Notes under the pieces: generated by a model | Told to the model about the DNA's origin: nothing | Databases searched by the model: none | What the model saw: the letters and a program-made list of their open reading frames with translations, nothing else | Made by a program: the position numbers and the translations under genes | Shown: positions 41,765 to 60,135 of the stretch, one piece after another | How the letters are laid out: each line of letters opens with the position of its first letter | How positions within the stretch are numbered: position 1 is the first letter of the stretch | Assembly: GCA_905250115.1 (NCBI GenBank) | Contig: CAJNOI010000081.1 | Coordinates: 62,001-126,000 of the forward strand | Source of the DNA: Adineta steineri | Lineage: Eukaryota > Rotifera > Eurotatoria > Adinetida > Adinetidae | Direction of reading: 5' to 3' | Length of the DNA stretch: 64,000 bases

Positions 41765-43853
41765 ATGATGGAAACTATGGGTGATCCATATGATCTTCTG
41801 TTCGGTGACGGACAAATGTCATTCACATCTGACAGCTTACTTTTCAGTAATGAAGTTATGTTCAGTAACTTTAACTCGGATTCATCTTCAACAAGTCCTA
41901 TATCAAATACTTTAGATCATACAGGTTTAAATGTTTAATATTCTTTATATGTATTGTCTAATATATTTTCTTATAAAATATTTAGAAATTGATTTTGATC
42001 CTACAACTTTTAATCCCGCAGATTTTGATTCTAAAGATTTTGAAAAATTAGTGAGTCAATTATTTTCATCGGATCCAATGACTCAAGAACAATCAATTGA
42101 TCTTTCATGTGCACCATTACAATCCGAATCGAATAAACGTGATTTTGGTACTGATCCAATGGAATCAATGTCAACAACACGACCACTCATTATCAAAACA
42201 CCAAATATGAATCATGTATCAAATACACCAATTTTTGTTATTCGAACAGCAAATAATATTACAACAACAACAACAACAGATAATTCTCTACCTATAACAA
42301 CAGTTTCAACAGATTGTTATAATTTACAAATTGATACTTCATTATTCCCAACAATGGATTGTCAAATGGAAGAAACACCTCCTTTAACTCCATCTACATC
42401 ACCAGATGAATCACCAGATGATGGAAATTCCAACTCACCGGTTGATTATCAAGAGAATAACTATTCAAAATTATTAACTAATTTCGATGTAAGATTAAAA
42501 CAAAAATAATCATCTTCTCCTAAATTTATATTTTATTTATGACTTTTTTAGAATTTACCAAGTACAGGTCCATTAAAATTAACTAATGAAGAAATCAAAT
42601 TAATCAAACAAGAAGGTTATCAAGTTCCAACTAAATTACCATTAAATAAAACGGAAGAAAAAATGATAAAAAAAATACGACGAAAAATCAAAAATAAAGT
42701 AATTCATGATAATTTAAGTTTTGTCTTGTACTATATTATAATTTTTCTACAGATATCAGCACAAGAAAGTCGCCGAAAGAAAAAAGAATATGTTGAAGAT
42801 CTTGAAAAACAAATGCGAGAAATTGCTGATGAAAACAGATTACTTAAAGAACGTATGGCTACCGTTGAAAAAAATCACAAGTAAGATATATCTATAAAAA
42901 CTTAGAAATGAGAAGAGGCCAGTGGCGGATTTAGGGGGCCGGTCGCTCCCTTCCTTCAGAAATTTTTTACAGCAAAAATGAACGAAAAAATAGATTCACA
43001 TTACTTCGGTTGGGCTCAAAAAATAGTTTTTAGCCAAAATCGCTCCTCCCTTTCAAAATCCTAGATCCGCCATTGATTCCTAATTCAATAATTTATTATA
43101 TGTTTTTATTATGATTTAGATCATTACAAAAAGAACGAGATTTACTTCGCTCAATGATTGGCAAAGCAGCACCTGGATCAAGCAAAGTTTTAATGGTAAA
43201 TTTCTTTTTATATATACATAAATGAATCTATCTATTGTTTATATTAGGTTTTTGCTGTATTCTTTGCCGTTCTTTTTGGTGTTTGGTCACCTATTACAAA
43301 TAAAGCTTCAGTTGATGATAAATTCTTATCATTAGAAAATGCATTAACACCCTCAAATAATCATCAATCTGCATATATATCAGAAAAATCTTTATATGAA
43401 CAACAAGAAACTACTCATTCAAATCATCATAAATCTCGAGTACTTTTATCTGCTGAAGAATATGATACTCATTATCATCATCATCATGACTCATATTTAC
43501 CTTCGAATTATCAATATAAATCAGTATTTCAACAAGATAGAACTGCACCTGGTTATTCTCATTCGGATTCAGTTGAAAAATATATGAATAAAAAAGTTAA
43601 ATCTAAAGAATTAGATAAAACAACAGGTTTAAAACGACAATTAACAAATGATCTTATGGAACAACCATCCTATAAAAAATCACGTTCAAATTATCATATC
43701 AATGAAAATATTGTTGCTATGGACGAAACAAATGAAGGAATGGATAATGTTTTTAATGAAAATAAAACAATGAAAATTATTCGTGTTGAACGAACAACAC
43801 CAGCAATTGTAAACGATACATTAAAATTATCCTACCGAAAAGCGAATGAATAA
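41765..43853 (+). CDS. CREB3L: CREB3/OASIS-type membrane-bound bZIP transcription factor
   Basis: ER-tethered factor released by regulated proteolysis. Six exons join in phase: 41765-41924, 41986-42488, 42552-42698, 42753-42880, 43120-43195, 43248-43853, giving 539 residues. An acidic, Ser/Thr-rich activation region leads to the CREB3-family segment [20 protein letters not shown]. The basic region follows ([20 protein letters not shown], about residues 261-280), then the zipper ([19 protein letters not shown]), then a transmembrane segment [16 protein letters not shown] (about 339-354). The luminal part contains SRVLLSAEE, whose RVLL fits the RXXL-type site-1 protease pattern, about 60 residues after the membrane. 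Intron 4 carries a miniature transposon. Two or three Met codons cluster at the start; the first is chosen. Confidence 0.93.
42920..43075. mobile_element. MITE-like element in CREB3-like intron 4
   Basis: 156 bp bounded by 16-bp terminal inverted repeats, CAGTGGCGGATTTAGG and (inverted) CAATGGCGGATCTAGG, 14 of 16 identical. The interior is short, without a transposase, and GC-richer near the ends. CAGTGGCGGA-type ends recur in miniature DNA transposons of many animals (recollection, not searched). No clear target-site duplication is visible. Confidence 0.75.
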
Positions 43854-44836
43854 CATTCTAAAAAGAAATAGAACTAATTACATTTATGTATAGTTGTTGT
43901 TTTTAATATAATTTTTTCGTCTATATAATCATGATTATTGAATCGAAAAAAAAACAAATTTTACTATTTTTTATGTATATATTATAGACTCCACCACCTC
44001 TTGTAGCTCACGTGTTTGTAATAATAAAAATAAAATTTCATGATATCATTTTGATTATCTGTTTATTTAAAGAAAGTAATTTTTTCTTAAAAGATCGGGT
44101 TACTAGATAGTGATATTATTTTACAAAATATAGGCATTTAATATTCTTAATCGTATGATAGAATCAGATATCTTTTTTCTTTTATAACTTACCTGATAGC
44201 TTGTCTGTTGTATTCATTCATACTGTCTTTATTGTGACAGAATTTCAATTTATTTTCTATACACATTCATAACAGACAAAATAGTAAGCTCATCATATAT
44301 AATGAAGATGATAGACACGAAATTGAATATCATCTTACTAACAATCAGTTAATAAATGTAACTCTCGATTTTCCGGTGAAATATAAACTGAAACGAGTGT
44401 CGTAATATACAGGTGAAGACTGTTTTCTCATTACCCTTCAGACCGTAACAGTCATGACCAGCGTACAGGGTCACACATCTTTCTTTCCCACAAATTATTA
44501 CTAACTTGATGAATAATATTTCATCTATCTATATCGTTCTAATCAGTCTTGTTCATTTACGCTCGAATTATATATATATACTTATTTGAAGCGCAATCGT
44601 TTCATAATGAAAGAAGAGAAGTATTTAAATGTACTACTAATACAAATAATCAAAGATAAAGATACGTTTATTTATTTTTCGAACCAAATCTGATTCCCAT
44701 ATAAGGAAAAACAACGACGAAGAAAAAAAGAAATCTAGAGAACACACACTCATATACATAAACAGTCCTTTTGTCTGCAAATGATATATATATCTATATC
44801 TATATATATATATTTTTTTAATTTTATGTTGTAAAA
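43854..44836. other. Intergenic between convergent CREB3-like and H3 genes
   Basis: 3' flanks of both genes, with TA-rich microsatellites near 44570 and 44785-44815. No gene recognised and no histone stem-loop was noticed downstream of H3. Confidence 0.5.
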
Positions 44837-47604
<2,768 letters not shown>

Positions 47605-49173
47605 TTATTCACATAATCTAGTATAGGTCTTTTTTATTTGTCGTTTACTAATATTTAACCAAAGACCATATTTCGGTCGCATTGTAATTTTAAGATCAGG
47701 TACTATTTTCTGTCCTGGTACTAATTCAAAGTTACATCGTTGAATAAACATTGCTAACATTATTTTCGCTTCTAATAAAGCAAAATTTTGTCCAATACAA
47801 TTACGTGAGCCAGCAGCAAATGGCAAATAAGCAAATGGATGAGGTAGCTTTGGTTTTAAATCTGTTTTTGGATCACGCATCCATCGAGTATAATCAAATT
47901 CATCTGGTCTATCCCATAGATCACTTCGACGATGAAGAATATAGCTATTTATCGTAATTGTTGCTCCTACAGGTATACGTAGTTGACGTTCGGTACCAAT
48001 AACATGTTCATGTGTACAGTAACGAGTAAAAAGTGGTGCTGGTGGATAAAGACGAAGTGTTTCATTGATTATTGCTTCACATACAACTAATTTAGAAAGA
48101 TGTTCATTTGTTGGTTCTATACCATTCGGTAATATTCTATCAACTTCTTCTTGACATGCGACTAAGACATGATGATGAGTTGTAAGAATATAAAATATCC
48201 ATGACATAAGATTACCAGTAGTTTCACTACCAGCAAATACAAATGTTAATGCTTCATCTTTAATTTGTTCATCAGTAAATGGTATTCCTTGATCATCAAC
48301 AGCTGAAAGAAGTAAATCGAGAAGATCAGCACCATTACACATACTAGTTGAATGTCCTTGTCGACGTTCAGTGATTATCTTATCAATTAATTCCGATATC
48401 AATCGAGCACCATTATCAACAATAGTCTTCTTCCAAAAAGGTAATTTCGATATTATAGGTATTTGATTGACCATAAATAACGTACGATAAACTATTGCAT
48501 CAAGTAATTCAGTAAATGTACGACAAATTATTTCTTTGGCATTTGTAATTGTTTCAAAACCTGATCCAAATGCACTCGATGCAATAATAGATAATGTTAA
48601 TGCATTAAATTGAATTTGTACATTAACTCGTGCTCCTTTTTCGTCGTTTGAACTTACTGTAGAAAGAAGTTCTTGAATTGTTTTAGCAGTTTGATCAGTA
48701 ATAATGGAAATCATAGATTTAAGATTAATATGATGAAAAGCAGGATTAATCATTCGACGTGCTCGCTCATGTTCATAGCCATGGCCAACTAATAAATTCT
48801 GTACTCCAATAATTGGTCGAAACACATTAGCCATCATGGGTGGTTTTGTATAATTTTGTGCATTTGCTCGACTAAATACATCAGCCAACATATCAGGTTC
48901 GGTAATAACAATACGTGTTATAGGGCCGAAGCAAACTAAAAATATATTTCCATGTTTTTTTGCTAGATTTTCTTGATAAGTCATAATTAAATCAGCTTGT
49001 CGATGTCGACGCATTTCAGAAAGCTGACCAATGATGGGCACAAATGGTTCACCATTAATTCCTTGTGCACGAAATATATCATATATACGTTTTTGAGGAC
49101 GAATCACTTTTATATAGACGATACCAAATGCGATTAGGATAATAATTATAAAGATATACAGAACAATGAGCAT
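47605..49173 (-). CDS. Cytochrome P450 monooxygenase
   Basis: Haem-thiolate monooxygenase anchored in the ER by an N-terminal segment (MLIVLYIFIIIILIAFGIVY). Single exon of 522 residues, unlike most genes here. Motifs: C-helix region HERARRMINPAFHH, I-helix AGSETT, K-helix ETLR, the meander FDYTRWMRD, and the haem loop FAAGSRNCIGQ with its Cys ligand. The open frame extends 14 codons upstream, but only to a TTG; the first ATG is at 49173. The PAFHH/NLKSM and PFAYLPFAAG blocks resemble the CYP3/CYP4/CYP72 side of the superfamily; I cannot name the family. A decayed tandem copy lies just upstream. Confidence 0.93.
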   Translation of the reverse strand: MLIVLYIFIIIILIAFGIVYIKVIRPQKRIYDIFRAQGINGEPFVPIIGQLSEMRRHRQADLIMTYQENLAKKHGNIFLVCFGPITRIVITEPDMLADVFSRANAQNYTKPPMMANVFRPIIGVQNLLVGHGYEHERARRMINPAFHHINLKSMISIITDQTAKTIQELLSTVSSNDEKGARVNVQIQFNALTLSIIASSAFGSGFETITNAKEIICRTFTELLDAIVYRTLFMVNQIPIISKLPFWKKTIVDNGARLISELIDKIITERRQGHSTSMCNGADLLDLLLSAVDDQGIPFTDEQIKDEALTFVFAGSETTGNLMSWIFYILTTHHHVLVACQEEVDRILPNGIEPTNEHLSKLVVCEAIINETLRLYPPAPLFTRYCTHEHVIGTERQLRIPVGATITINSYILHRRSDLWDRPDEFDYTRWMRDPKTDLKPKLPHPFAYLPFAAGSRNCIGQNFALLEAKIMLAMFIQRCNFELVPGQKIVPDLKITMRPKYGLWLNISKRQIKKTYTRLCE

Positions 49174-49780
49174 TGCTATTAGAATGCCAGCAATACGTTG
49201 ACAGAGTACACTCAATTGCTTTTTATATTTTCTTCAGAGTGATGTGTTCGCTGTCGCGAATATTTTCAGTGTTATGTACTTTTTTTTGATGCAGCATGGT
49301 AATTTGTTTATTGCAAGAAACGAAAAAAAAAATGTGATGTATTTATTTGGAGATTGTTACGGAGCGTGCTTTTTGTGTACTTTCGTTATATAAAAGTACT
49401 TGAGTTTTTTCGAGTGTTAATGGGTCAGAGTATATTGGAGGGAACTAATTCATTTACAAACATTATGTATCATTTTAAATATAGTTGTATCCTTCTTTCA
49501 AAACTATTAGAACAAGACTAAAGATTTTACTTCTTGAGAAAAAAACTATAAGTATCAATGTTATAATTGCATACGTGATCTAACATAATAAATTCAAGAT
49601 CGACTGATTTGTACTAAAAGATCATATTTCGATCATGTTATTATTCTAATCTCTAATATTATGTTTCATTCGAGTATTAACTTAAAATTACAACATGTTC
49701 ATATGTACAGTAACGAGTAACAATTGGTACTATAGTGAATAAAGACAAAGTGTTTCATTGATTATTGTTTCACATACAAC

Positions 49781-50232
49781 AAGGCAGCGCTCATCCGATG
49801 GATTCGCTGACCCTTTTCTGATAGAAAATTTTCTGTGATTATTATTAACAAGTAACTCTCGTTCAGAGACTCGCTCAGCTCTTTCTTGTAGAACACGTGT
49901 TCTACAATACTATTGAATTTTTTACTTATACAGTTTGCAAAAACAAACATCAAATTCGAGTTCCTCGATCTCGAAAACCCTTCGGTCAGACTTTATAAAA
50001 GAAAATGTTTTTTGTAGAAAAGTGGTCCTTTGTCTAAAAAAAATCTCAAAAAACTAACCTCAGATTCGGATTCCCCGATCCCGATTACCTTTAGTCAATC
50101 ATTTTCTGATGGCTATTGATAAGTTTTCACTGATTTATAAAATGCTGCAATCTGATTACCTTGGAAAAACAAACAAACAGACAAACTTTAAGCATTTTCA
50201 TCGAGCCTATAACCCTTTCTTTCAGAAAAGGG
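49781..50232. mobile_element. 452-bp insertion in the P450 pseudogene
   Basis: Aligning the pseudogene with the intact P450 shows the interruption precisely: similarity stops at ...CATACAAC and resumes at AACTAATG..., so AAC (3 bp) appears on both sides. The block contains a 22-bp perfect palindrome and related internal segments (around 49958-49995 and 50065-50105). The right end forms a CCCTTT/AAAAGGG hairpin. No coding capacity is visible. Confidence 0.65.
49886..49907. repeat. 22-bp perfect palindrome centred on CACGTG
   Basis: GTAGAACACGTGTTCTAC, extended by two matching bases on each side, is an uninterrupted palindrome with an E-box core. It lies inside the 452-bp insertion. Confidence 0.85.
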
Positions 50233-50776
50233 AACTAATGTAGTAAAATATTTATTTGTAGGTTCCGTACCATTCGGTAATATTCCATCAATGTCTTCTT
50301 GCATGCTACTAAGATATGATAACATAAGATTACCAGCAAGTACAAATGTTAATGCTTCATCTTTGATTTGTTGATCAGTGGATGGTATTCCCTGATGATC
50401 AACTATTGAAAGAAGTAAATTATTCATAGTTAACAAACTGTACACTAAACATGTCATACAAATATCTTATGGACGAGAAATCTTATAATATATATTTACA
50501 TATTGCAAAAAGAAAACTAAGCGTGTGATTATTATATTTATAGATATATCTGAATATTCTATAATTCATCATTGTTATTTCTATCAGAAGCGTGATATTA
50601 TAAGATTTAAGATATTTTTGCTTGATTAAATGAGATCTCTTTATTTTTGTGATATATATATAAGGATAAATATAAGAAATATAATAACGGTAAAAAGGAG
50701 TTCATGTTAAATATTGTTAGTTGATTATCGAGATTATTTTTTAGTGTTTTTCCGTAGAATAAACATAAATAATTTG

Positions 50777-51324
50777 TTAATAATTAGCAATTGATCGAAT
50801 TGTATTATCAACATCACTGGTCTGCATTTGTGGGTTTAATTGATTAGCATAAAGCTGAAACATTGCATTCAATTGATAAAAGTAGACGAGAACCTAAAAG
50901 AAGATTTTCTAATAATCGATATAAAAATTAAGAACATAATACCGCAAAAATTGAAAGAACAGCAAGAACACATGATACAATATTCCAGAATAAAGCACGA
51001 CGTGAATAAAGACGAGCTTTATCATGAAAGTTAACATCAGCTTTAGCTGAACTTTTTAATGAATATGCCAATGCAATAAGACCTTTAAAATCAAAAATAA
51101 AAATTCTGCTTACAAAAAAAAAGCAACAACTATATTCTGTTACCTGTTGCTGGACATAAGCAAATAACCGAAAAAAGTGAAAATAAGAAATGATGACGAA
51201 TTCGTCCTGGATTTTGTTTGAGATAATTTGGCCCATCAATGAGAATTGCCGATGATGATGGTGCTAGTAAAAGAAAATGTATATTACCATTTAAATCTAA
51301 TTTTTCTTTTATATTTACTTTCAT
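50777..51324 (-). CDS. CD225/dispanin (IFITM-like) membrane protein
   Basis: Two-pass membrane protein of the CD225 family. Four exons join in phase: 51324-51288, 51263-51144, 51082-50943, 50893-50777, giving 137 residues. The first hydrophobic segment (HHFLFSLFSVICLCPATGLI) contains the family's C-x-CP-x-x-G core and is followed by ALAYSLKSSAKAD and a DKARLYSRRALFWNI linker. The second membrane segment is VSCVLAVLSIFAVLVYFY. The C-terminus is short and polar. The family includes IFITM and PRRT proteins acting in membrane trafficking; the role here is unknown. It is divergent from mL49, 424 bp away. Confidence 0.82.
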
Positions 51325-51748
51325 TTGGCCATTTTTTTTCAGGTGAAAAATCCATTTTAACCTTGTTTTTTTCTCTTACGACTTGTAAAAAAATGTGTCC
51401 TTTAAGTGAAGAAAAAAGAATGTATATAATAAATATTGATCACGAAACGACGGAGAATGAGAAGAAAAAAATAATCAATTCTGCGGACATCTATAAAAGA
51501 ACGTGCTAAGCTGTTGGATTTGATTGGTTAAAATATTAGACCTTCAATAATTAGATCTGTATCGGTAAACAAAAAAATGTTTTTTGTAATTGTTTAAAAA
51601 GAAAGAAAACAATTAATCAAGATAAATATTGATCGATTTAAAAAATGCTTTCGATTTTATGATCAATATTAGTTTAATAATTGAAATAGATCAAAAAAAA
51701 CATTAATAATATTTCCTAAAATCAAGCAAATATATATTTATTTTCAGA
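51325..51748. promoter_or_regulatory. Divergent region between dispanin and mL49
   Basis: 424 bp between divergent starts. The right end carries TTTATTTTCAG one base before the mL49 ATG, a candidate splice or trans-splice acceptor. No supported gene; the 87-codon frame at 51246-51509 is antisense to the dispanin exons. Confidence 0.5.
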
Positions 51749-52447
51749 ATGTCTCTAATTCTTCAGAATATTCTTCGTCGATGTCCATCATCATTAATCA
51801 ACAACGTTTCTCTTCGTTTATGGTCATCAAATGGTCAATTTCCTTCTCATCCAATGGGTACAGAAGAATACGAAAATCAACCTCGTAAATCTCTTACAGA
51901 ATTACCAGATGAATTAACAGAACGTGGAAATAAACCTGAATTTATATCTGGATATGAATCAACAAAAGATGGTTGGCAATGGGTGGATAATATTCTATTC
52001 AAATCTGAAATACCTCAACCACCTAAACATGCAACTCCATCTGGTTGGGTTCCACCAGATCCAATTCTTGCTCGTCAGTGGCCATATTTTGTTGATCGTG
52101 ATCGTTTTCATTCATATGCACTCTATGTACGTATATTACCTGTAATGCTTGAATATTGGTTACATGAACAACATCGTTATTATTTAAATATATTTCGTCG
52201 TCGTGTTGAATATGATATTTATGCACAACGAACAAGACGTTTTAGTTTACTTGAATTAATATCAGGTGATATATGGGCATTAGATAATGATTTGAAGACT
52301 TATTTAACAAAACGTGTAGAATTAACAGCTGATAAATCAAAAGAATTACCTATTTTATCACAAGTCGATGAAATTAAACGACATATACTTGTTGATGGTG
52401 AATATGAAGAATGGATAGCTGATTTTTTAAAAGAAAAAGGATTTTGA
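51749..52447 (+). CDS. MRPL49: Mitochondrial large-subunit ribosomal protein mL49
   Basis: Structural protein of the mitoribosome. Single exon, 232 residues (somewhat longer than the human protein). An N-terminal basic, Ser-rich transit-like region (MSLILQNILRRCPSSLINN) precedes a Pro/Trp-rich linker. The conserved mL49 core then begins WPYFVDRDRFHSYALYVRI and continues with ISGDIWALDNDLKTYL and IKRHILVDGEYEEWIADFL, ending KEKGF as in the animal family. An acceptor (TTTTCAG) lies one base before the ATG. Its stop is only 73 nt from the NIPSNAP start, suggesting cotranscription. Confidence 0.9.
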   Translation: MSLILQNILRRCPSSLINNVSLRLWSSNGQFPSHPMGTEEYENQPRKSLTELPDELTERGNKPEFISGYESTKDGWQWVDNILFKSEIPQPPKHATPSGWVPPDPILARQWPYFVDRDRFHSYALYVRILPVMLEYWLHEQHRYYLNIFRRRVEYDIYAQRTRRFSLLELISGDIWALDNDLKTYLTKRVELTADKSKELPILSQVDEIKRHILVDGEYEEWIADFLKEKGF

Positions 52448-52520
52448 TAGATCAATAAATGCATAGAAAAATTTAAATTTGTGTTTTGTTATTACTTTTT
52501 TTTTGTTTTCTAGATTAATT
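52448..52520 (+). promoter_or_regulatory. Intercistronic region with poly(A) signal and trans-splice-like acceptor
   Basis: 73 nt between the mL49 stop and NIPSNAP ATG. AATAAA lies at 52454-52459, then a T-rich tract and a TTTTCTAG acceptor ending at 52513. This is the layout expected where polyadenylation of the upstream gene is coupled to spliced-leader addition on the downstream gene. Confidence 0.6.
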
Positions 52521-54086
52521 ATGTATTTATCAAAATATAATACAATTAAACTCTTAGGTTCTATTTCATCGAATCTTGGGAAAACAAGTGTTCGAACATT
52601 ATTTAATCCTTTCGCTTCAAAACCAATTGAAACAGCAAAGGATGCACATTCAAATACACTTACGGATACAGAAAATGTTTTTGAATTACAACATCATATA
52701 GTTAAACCAAGCTCAATGGTAAATCAAATTTATGAGAATGAGATATTTCGCACCAACTTTTTATTACGATCTCGTGACATAAGGAAAAGAAGACAGGGAG
52801 CTCATAATAAAACTTGTCCAGGACAAAAATCATTCCCGAACACCCGATCACATATGTCCGGGAGTTCGAAATGTCTTTGTCGCGAATTTACTTAAGTAAA
52901 AAATCTCTTATAATATTGTCTGTGAATAAATTTTTAATAAATTAAGAAGCATATAAATAGAGGTATGACTTGGTTGTAATTGAAATATTAAATAACGAAT
53001 ATATATATATAGGTAGACAATGACGTCGTGACATTTGTACTCATAGGAAAGAGAAACGCCTCGAATATTTTTTTTTATTTCTAACCATCAATCACGAGAA
53101 AAATAACAACATACTCGATAAATATTTCTGAAGAGTATTGAGGATAGAGTATATTTACTTTTGAAAAGCAAAGCCATTATTACATTTTTCTTTATGCTTC
53201 GTCCAACAGAATTTTGTTACACTTAATTAGAACCTTCCACTTATGAAATTACCTTTTCCTGTACCCAAATTTGTTTTTATATATATATATACGATAAGGG
53301 CGCGTACGAAGGACAAAGTACAATAAACGGTATAAGTACTTATCGGGTCTGTTTTTTCTAGAATGAATATGAAGCGAATTATTCTGAATATTCATCACAA
53401 TTAATTGAAAAACATTCTTCGAATGGTCTCGTTCATACTGGCTCATGGAAAGTTCATATTGGTAACGTACAAAATCAATATATACATATATGGATGTACA
53501 AAAATTTTCCTCATTTGGATGAATTTATTGGTAAATCGAAAACAAATTCACTTGATAATAAATTAAATGACTATATTGTTCAACGCTCAAATCAAATCTG
53601 TCTTTCATTCTCATATTTTGGTTAGAAAAAATTGTTTTATTTATATTTTAATTTAATAAATTTTTGTTTTTCAAAGGAATTCCTCAACCAAGATCAAAAT
53701 CTGATGATCAATCAAATCCAAATATATATGAAATGCGTTCATATTGGCTTAAACCAGGTACATTAATTGAATGGGGTAATTTATGGCATAAAGGTGTCCA
53801 ACATCGACCAGATGCAAAAGTTCTTGGTGTTTTTTCACAAATTGGTGAACTTTATAATGTTCATCATATGTGGTCATATAAAAATTTTCAACAACGAAAA
53901 AAAATGCGTACTAATGCATGGGCTAAACCTGGTTGGTCTGAAAAGTAATAAAAAAATATTTTATCGATAACGAATAAAAAAAAAAAATTTTTCTTTCGTT
54001 CTTTTAGTGTCGAGTATACAGTACCATTAATTCGTAAAATGGAATCAAAGATTCTAGTACCAATGAAAAATTCACCTATGCAGTGA
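52521..54086 (+). CDS. NIPSNAP: NIPSNAP family mitochondrial protein
   Basis: Matrix/outer-membrane mitochondrial protein linked to mitophagy signalling in vertebrates. Four exons join in phase: 52521-52718, 53362-53620, 53677-53944, 54008-54086, giving 267 residues. Exon 1 gives a mitochondrial presequence (MYLSKYNTIKLLGSISSN) and the family mark AKDAHSNTLTD. Exon 2 gives the first ferredoxin-like repeat (LVHTGSWKVHIGN, HIWMYKNFPHLDEF). Exon 3 carries NPNIYEMRSYWLKPGTLIEW and FSQIGELYNVHHMWSYKNF, the NIPSNAP signature. Exon 4 ends EYTVPLIRKMESKILVP. Intron 1 is unusually long (643 bp) and contains a short GC-richer hairpin around 52828-52875. Confidence 0.93.
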
Positions 54087-54288
54087 AAAGACATATTGCT
54101 TAAAGCGAACAATTAGATTAGTGTCAAATAATAAACAGTGATGATTCATTTTAATTTGCGTGTTTCTTTCTTTTTTTTATCATTATTATTATTATTGAAA
54201 AGAAAACAATTTTTTTATTAGAATGGGCGTAAGATTGATTTACTTTTTTTCTCTTTTTAAGATTGTAAGTTTTGAAACTTATTGATAT

Positions 54289-58627
<4,339 letters not shown>

Positions 58628-60135
58628 ACATCGATTCTTAAAAGTCTTTTTCTTCCTTTTAACTGTAGTTGAACCTTGAATATTTTAATATGCATGTTTG
58701 AATGACTTTTCAAATATATTATTCTTCGTTTTTTCCTTTCTTTCTACGAAAAAAAAAACACAAAACTAACAATGTCTTTCTTTCTTTTATCTTTCTAGTC
58801 TAGCTTGTTACACATATGTTTTTGATTTCTAGAATATACTTTTCATATTTTATTTGATTTTGTTTTTTCTTATTAGAGAAAAAAAGAAAGAAAGAAAGGA
58901 TACAAATGACCCATCATGTATCGATTGAATGAAAATGATTTATTATTTAATTATATATATGTAGTAAAGATGATCATTTGTCAATGTAGTTGACCAGTCA
59001 TCGAATAGTAGGGAGTGATTTGTGACACAACCATGTATAATTTTTCTTCTCTCCCTCTCACTCCCTATGCTTGTTATACACTAGACGGTAGAAACGCTAG
59101 ACTTTTTCACATACATTAACTGATTTCATGCAATTTTTAATGTTGTTTGACATATAGTATAATTAGTCGATGGAGAAGAAGATGAAAGAAATTTAATAGG
59201 ATGAGTAAAATGCAAAATATCGTTCATATAGATATGATGAATAATTTGTTAACTCATTCACCTCCCCTCGAATAGCACCAATTCGAAAAATATCAATATT
59301 ATTAAATAGTGAATACATAGATGTTCATTTGATAATTACAATACTATAGTAGTTTATTGTAACGTAACATTATTCTTGTTTTCAGTAGTAACAATACGGT
59401 ATAATGACTATAAAATTCACATCTATGAACCTTTGCAAGACACAAAAGTAGTTTGAGAGAAATCAAATGGTAATTACCATGACAGTAAAGAAGTAGTTAT
59501 TCTTTATTTAAAAGAGTTTCACATATAATATATACTATTATTTTTACTTCGTCGTATCCATTCATTTCACTTGACTGGATAAATAAACGAGCTTCTCTAT
59601 TTGTGCAAACATTCATCGCATGTCTAGCTATATAAATATATATCTCTCACTATGCTCTCTTTGTCTTACTGAGAATTTTTCTTTTTTTTTTTCTCTATTC
59701 TTGAGTACAGCTGTTTCAAGTATACATGTGCTCGGCGTCTGGTCAAAGAGCATGATAGAAAAGAGAATGACGGCTTTTTTTTTCACCATTATTACAGACA
59801 TTCAATTACCAACCTCGCACTTTTTCCCCTTCAATATGCCCTCTAATCGCACATTATGGCATTATTCATTGGTCTTTCTCTTGTTTCTTCCTCTTTGTTG
59901 CTTTTTTTTATATATTTATAGATGATTGATAGGTGTTGTTGTTCTATTTGGCTACCAACACGTTTTATTCATTTTTCTCCGCCTTCTTCACCTATTACTT
60001 CATTTCGACTACCGTCCATATTGTACACCTGATCATCGACAAAGATAATCTTTTTCTTTTTTTTCTCGCGCTTTCTCTCTCTCTCTCTTTTTTCTCTTTC
60101 GATCGATCGATCGATCAACAATAAATAAAACGACG
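58628..60135. other. Intergenic
   Basis: PFK 3' flank, then the leader region of the next gene with CT-rich tracts and a (GATC)n run near 60100-60118. The two moderately long frames (59620-59925, 59933-60124) are compositionally T/C-driven and not supported as genes. Confidence 0.55.

Larger units (their letters stand above)
49690..50457 (-). pseudogene. Decayed tandem cytochrome P450 copy split by an insertion
   Basis: The same orientation as the intact P450. Segment 50457-50233 matches its I-helix region: LLLSIVDHQGIPSTDQQIK, then EALTFVLAG with the SETT part deleted, then ILPNGTEPTN. Segment 49780-49690 matches the K-helix region (EAIINETLRLYP, RYCTHEHV equivalents) with substitutions. 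Between them lies a 452-bp foreign block. The haem loop and N-terminus are missing, so it is non-functional. Confidence 0.88.

Noticed and set aside
49174..49215. Longer P450 N-terminus starting at 49215
   Set aside because: The first codon there is TTG, not ATG. The first ATG at 49173 leads straight into the membrane anchor.
60100..60118. (GATC)n tetranucleotide run before the ASB-like gene
   Set aside because: Ordinary short microsatellite in a leader region.
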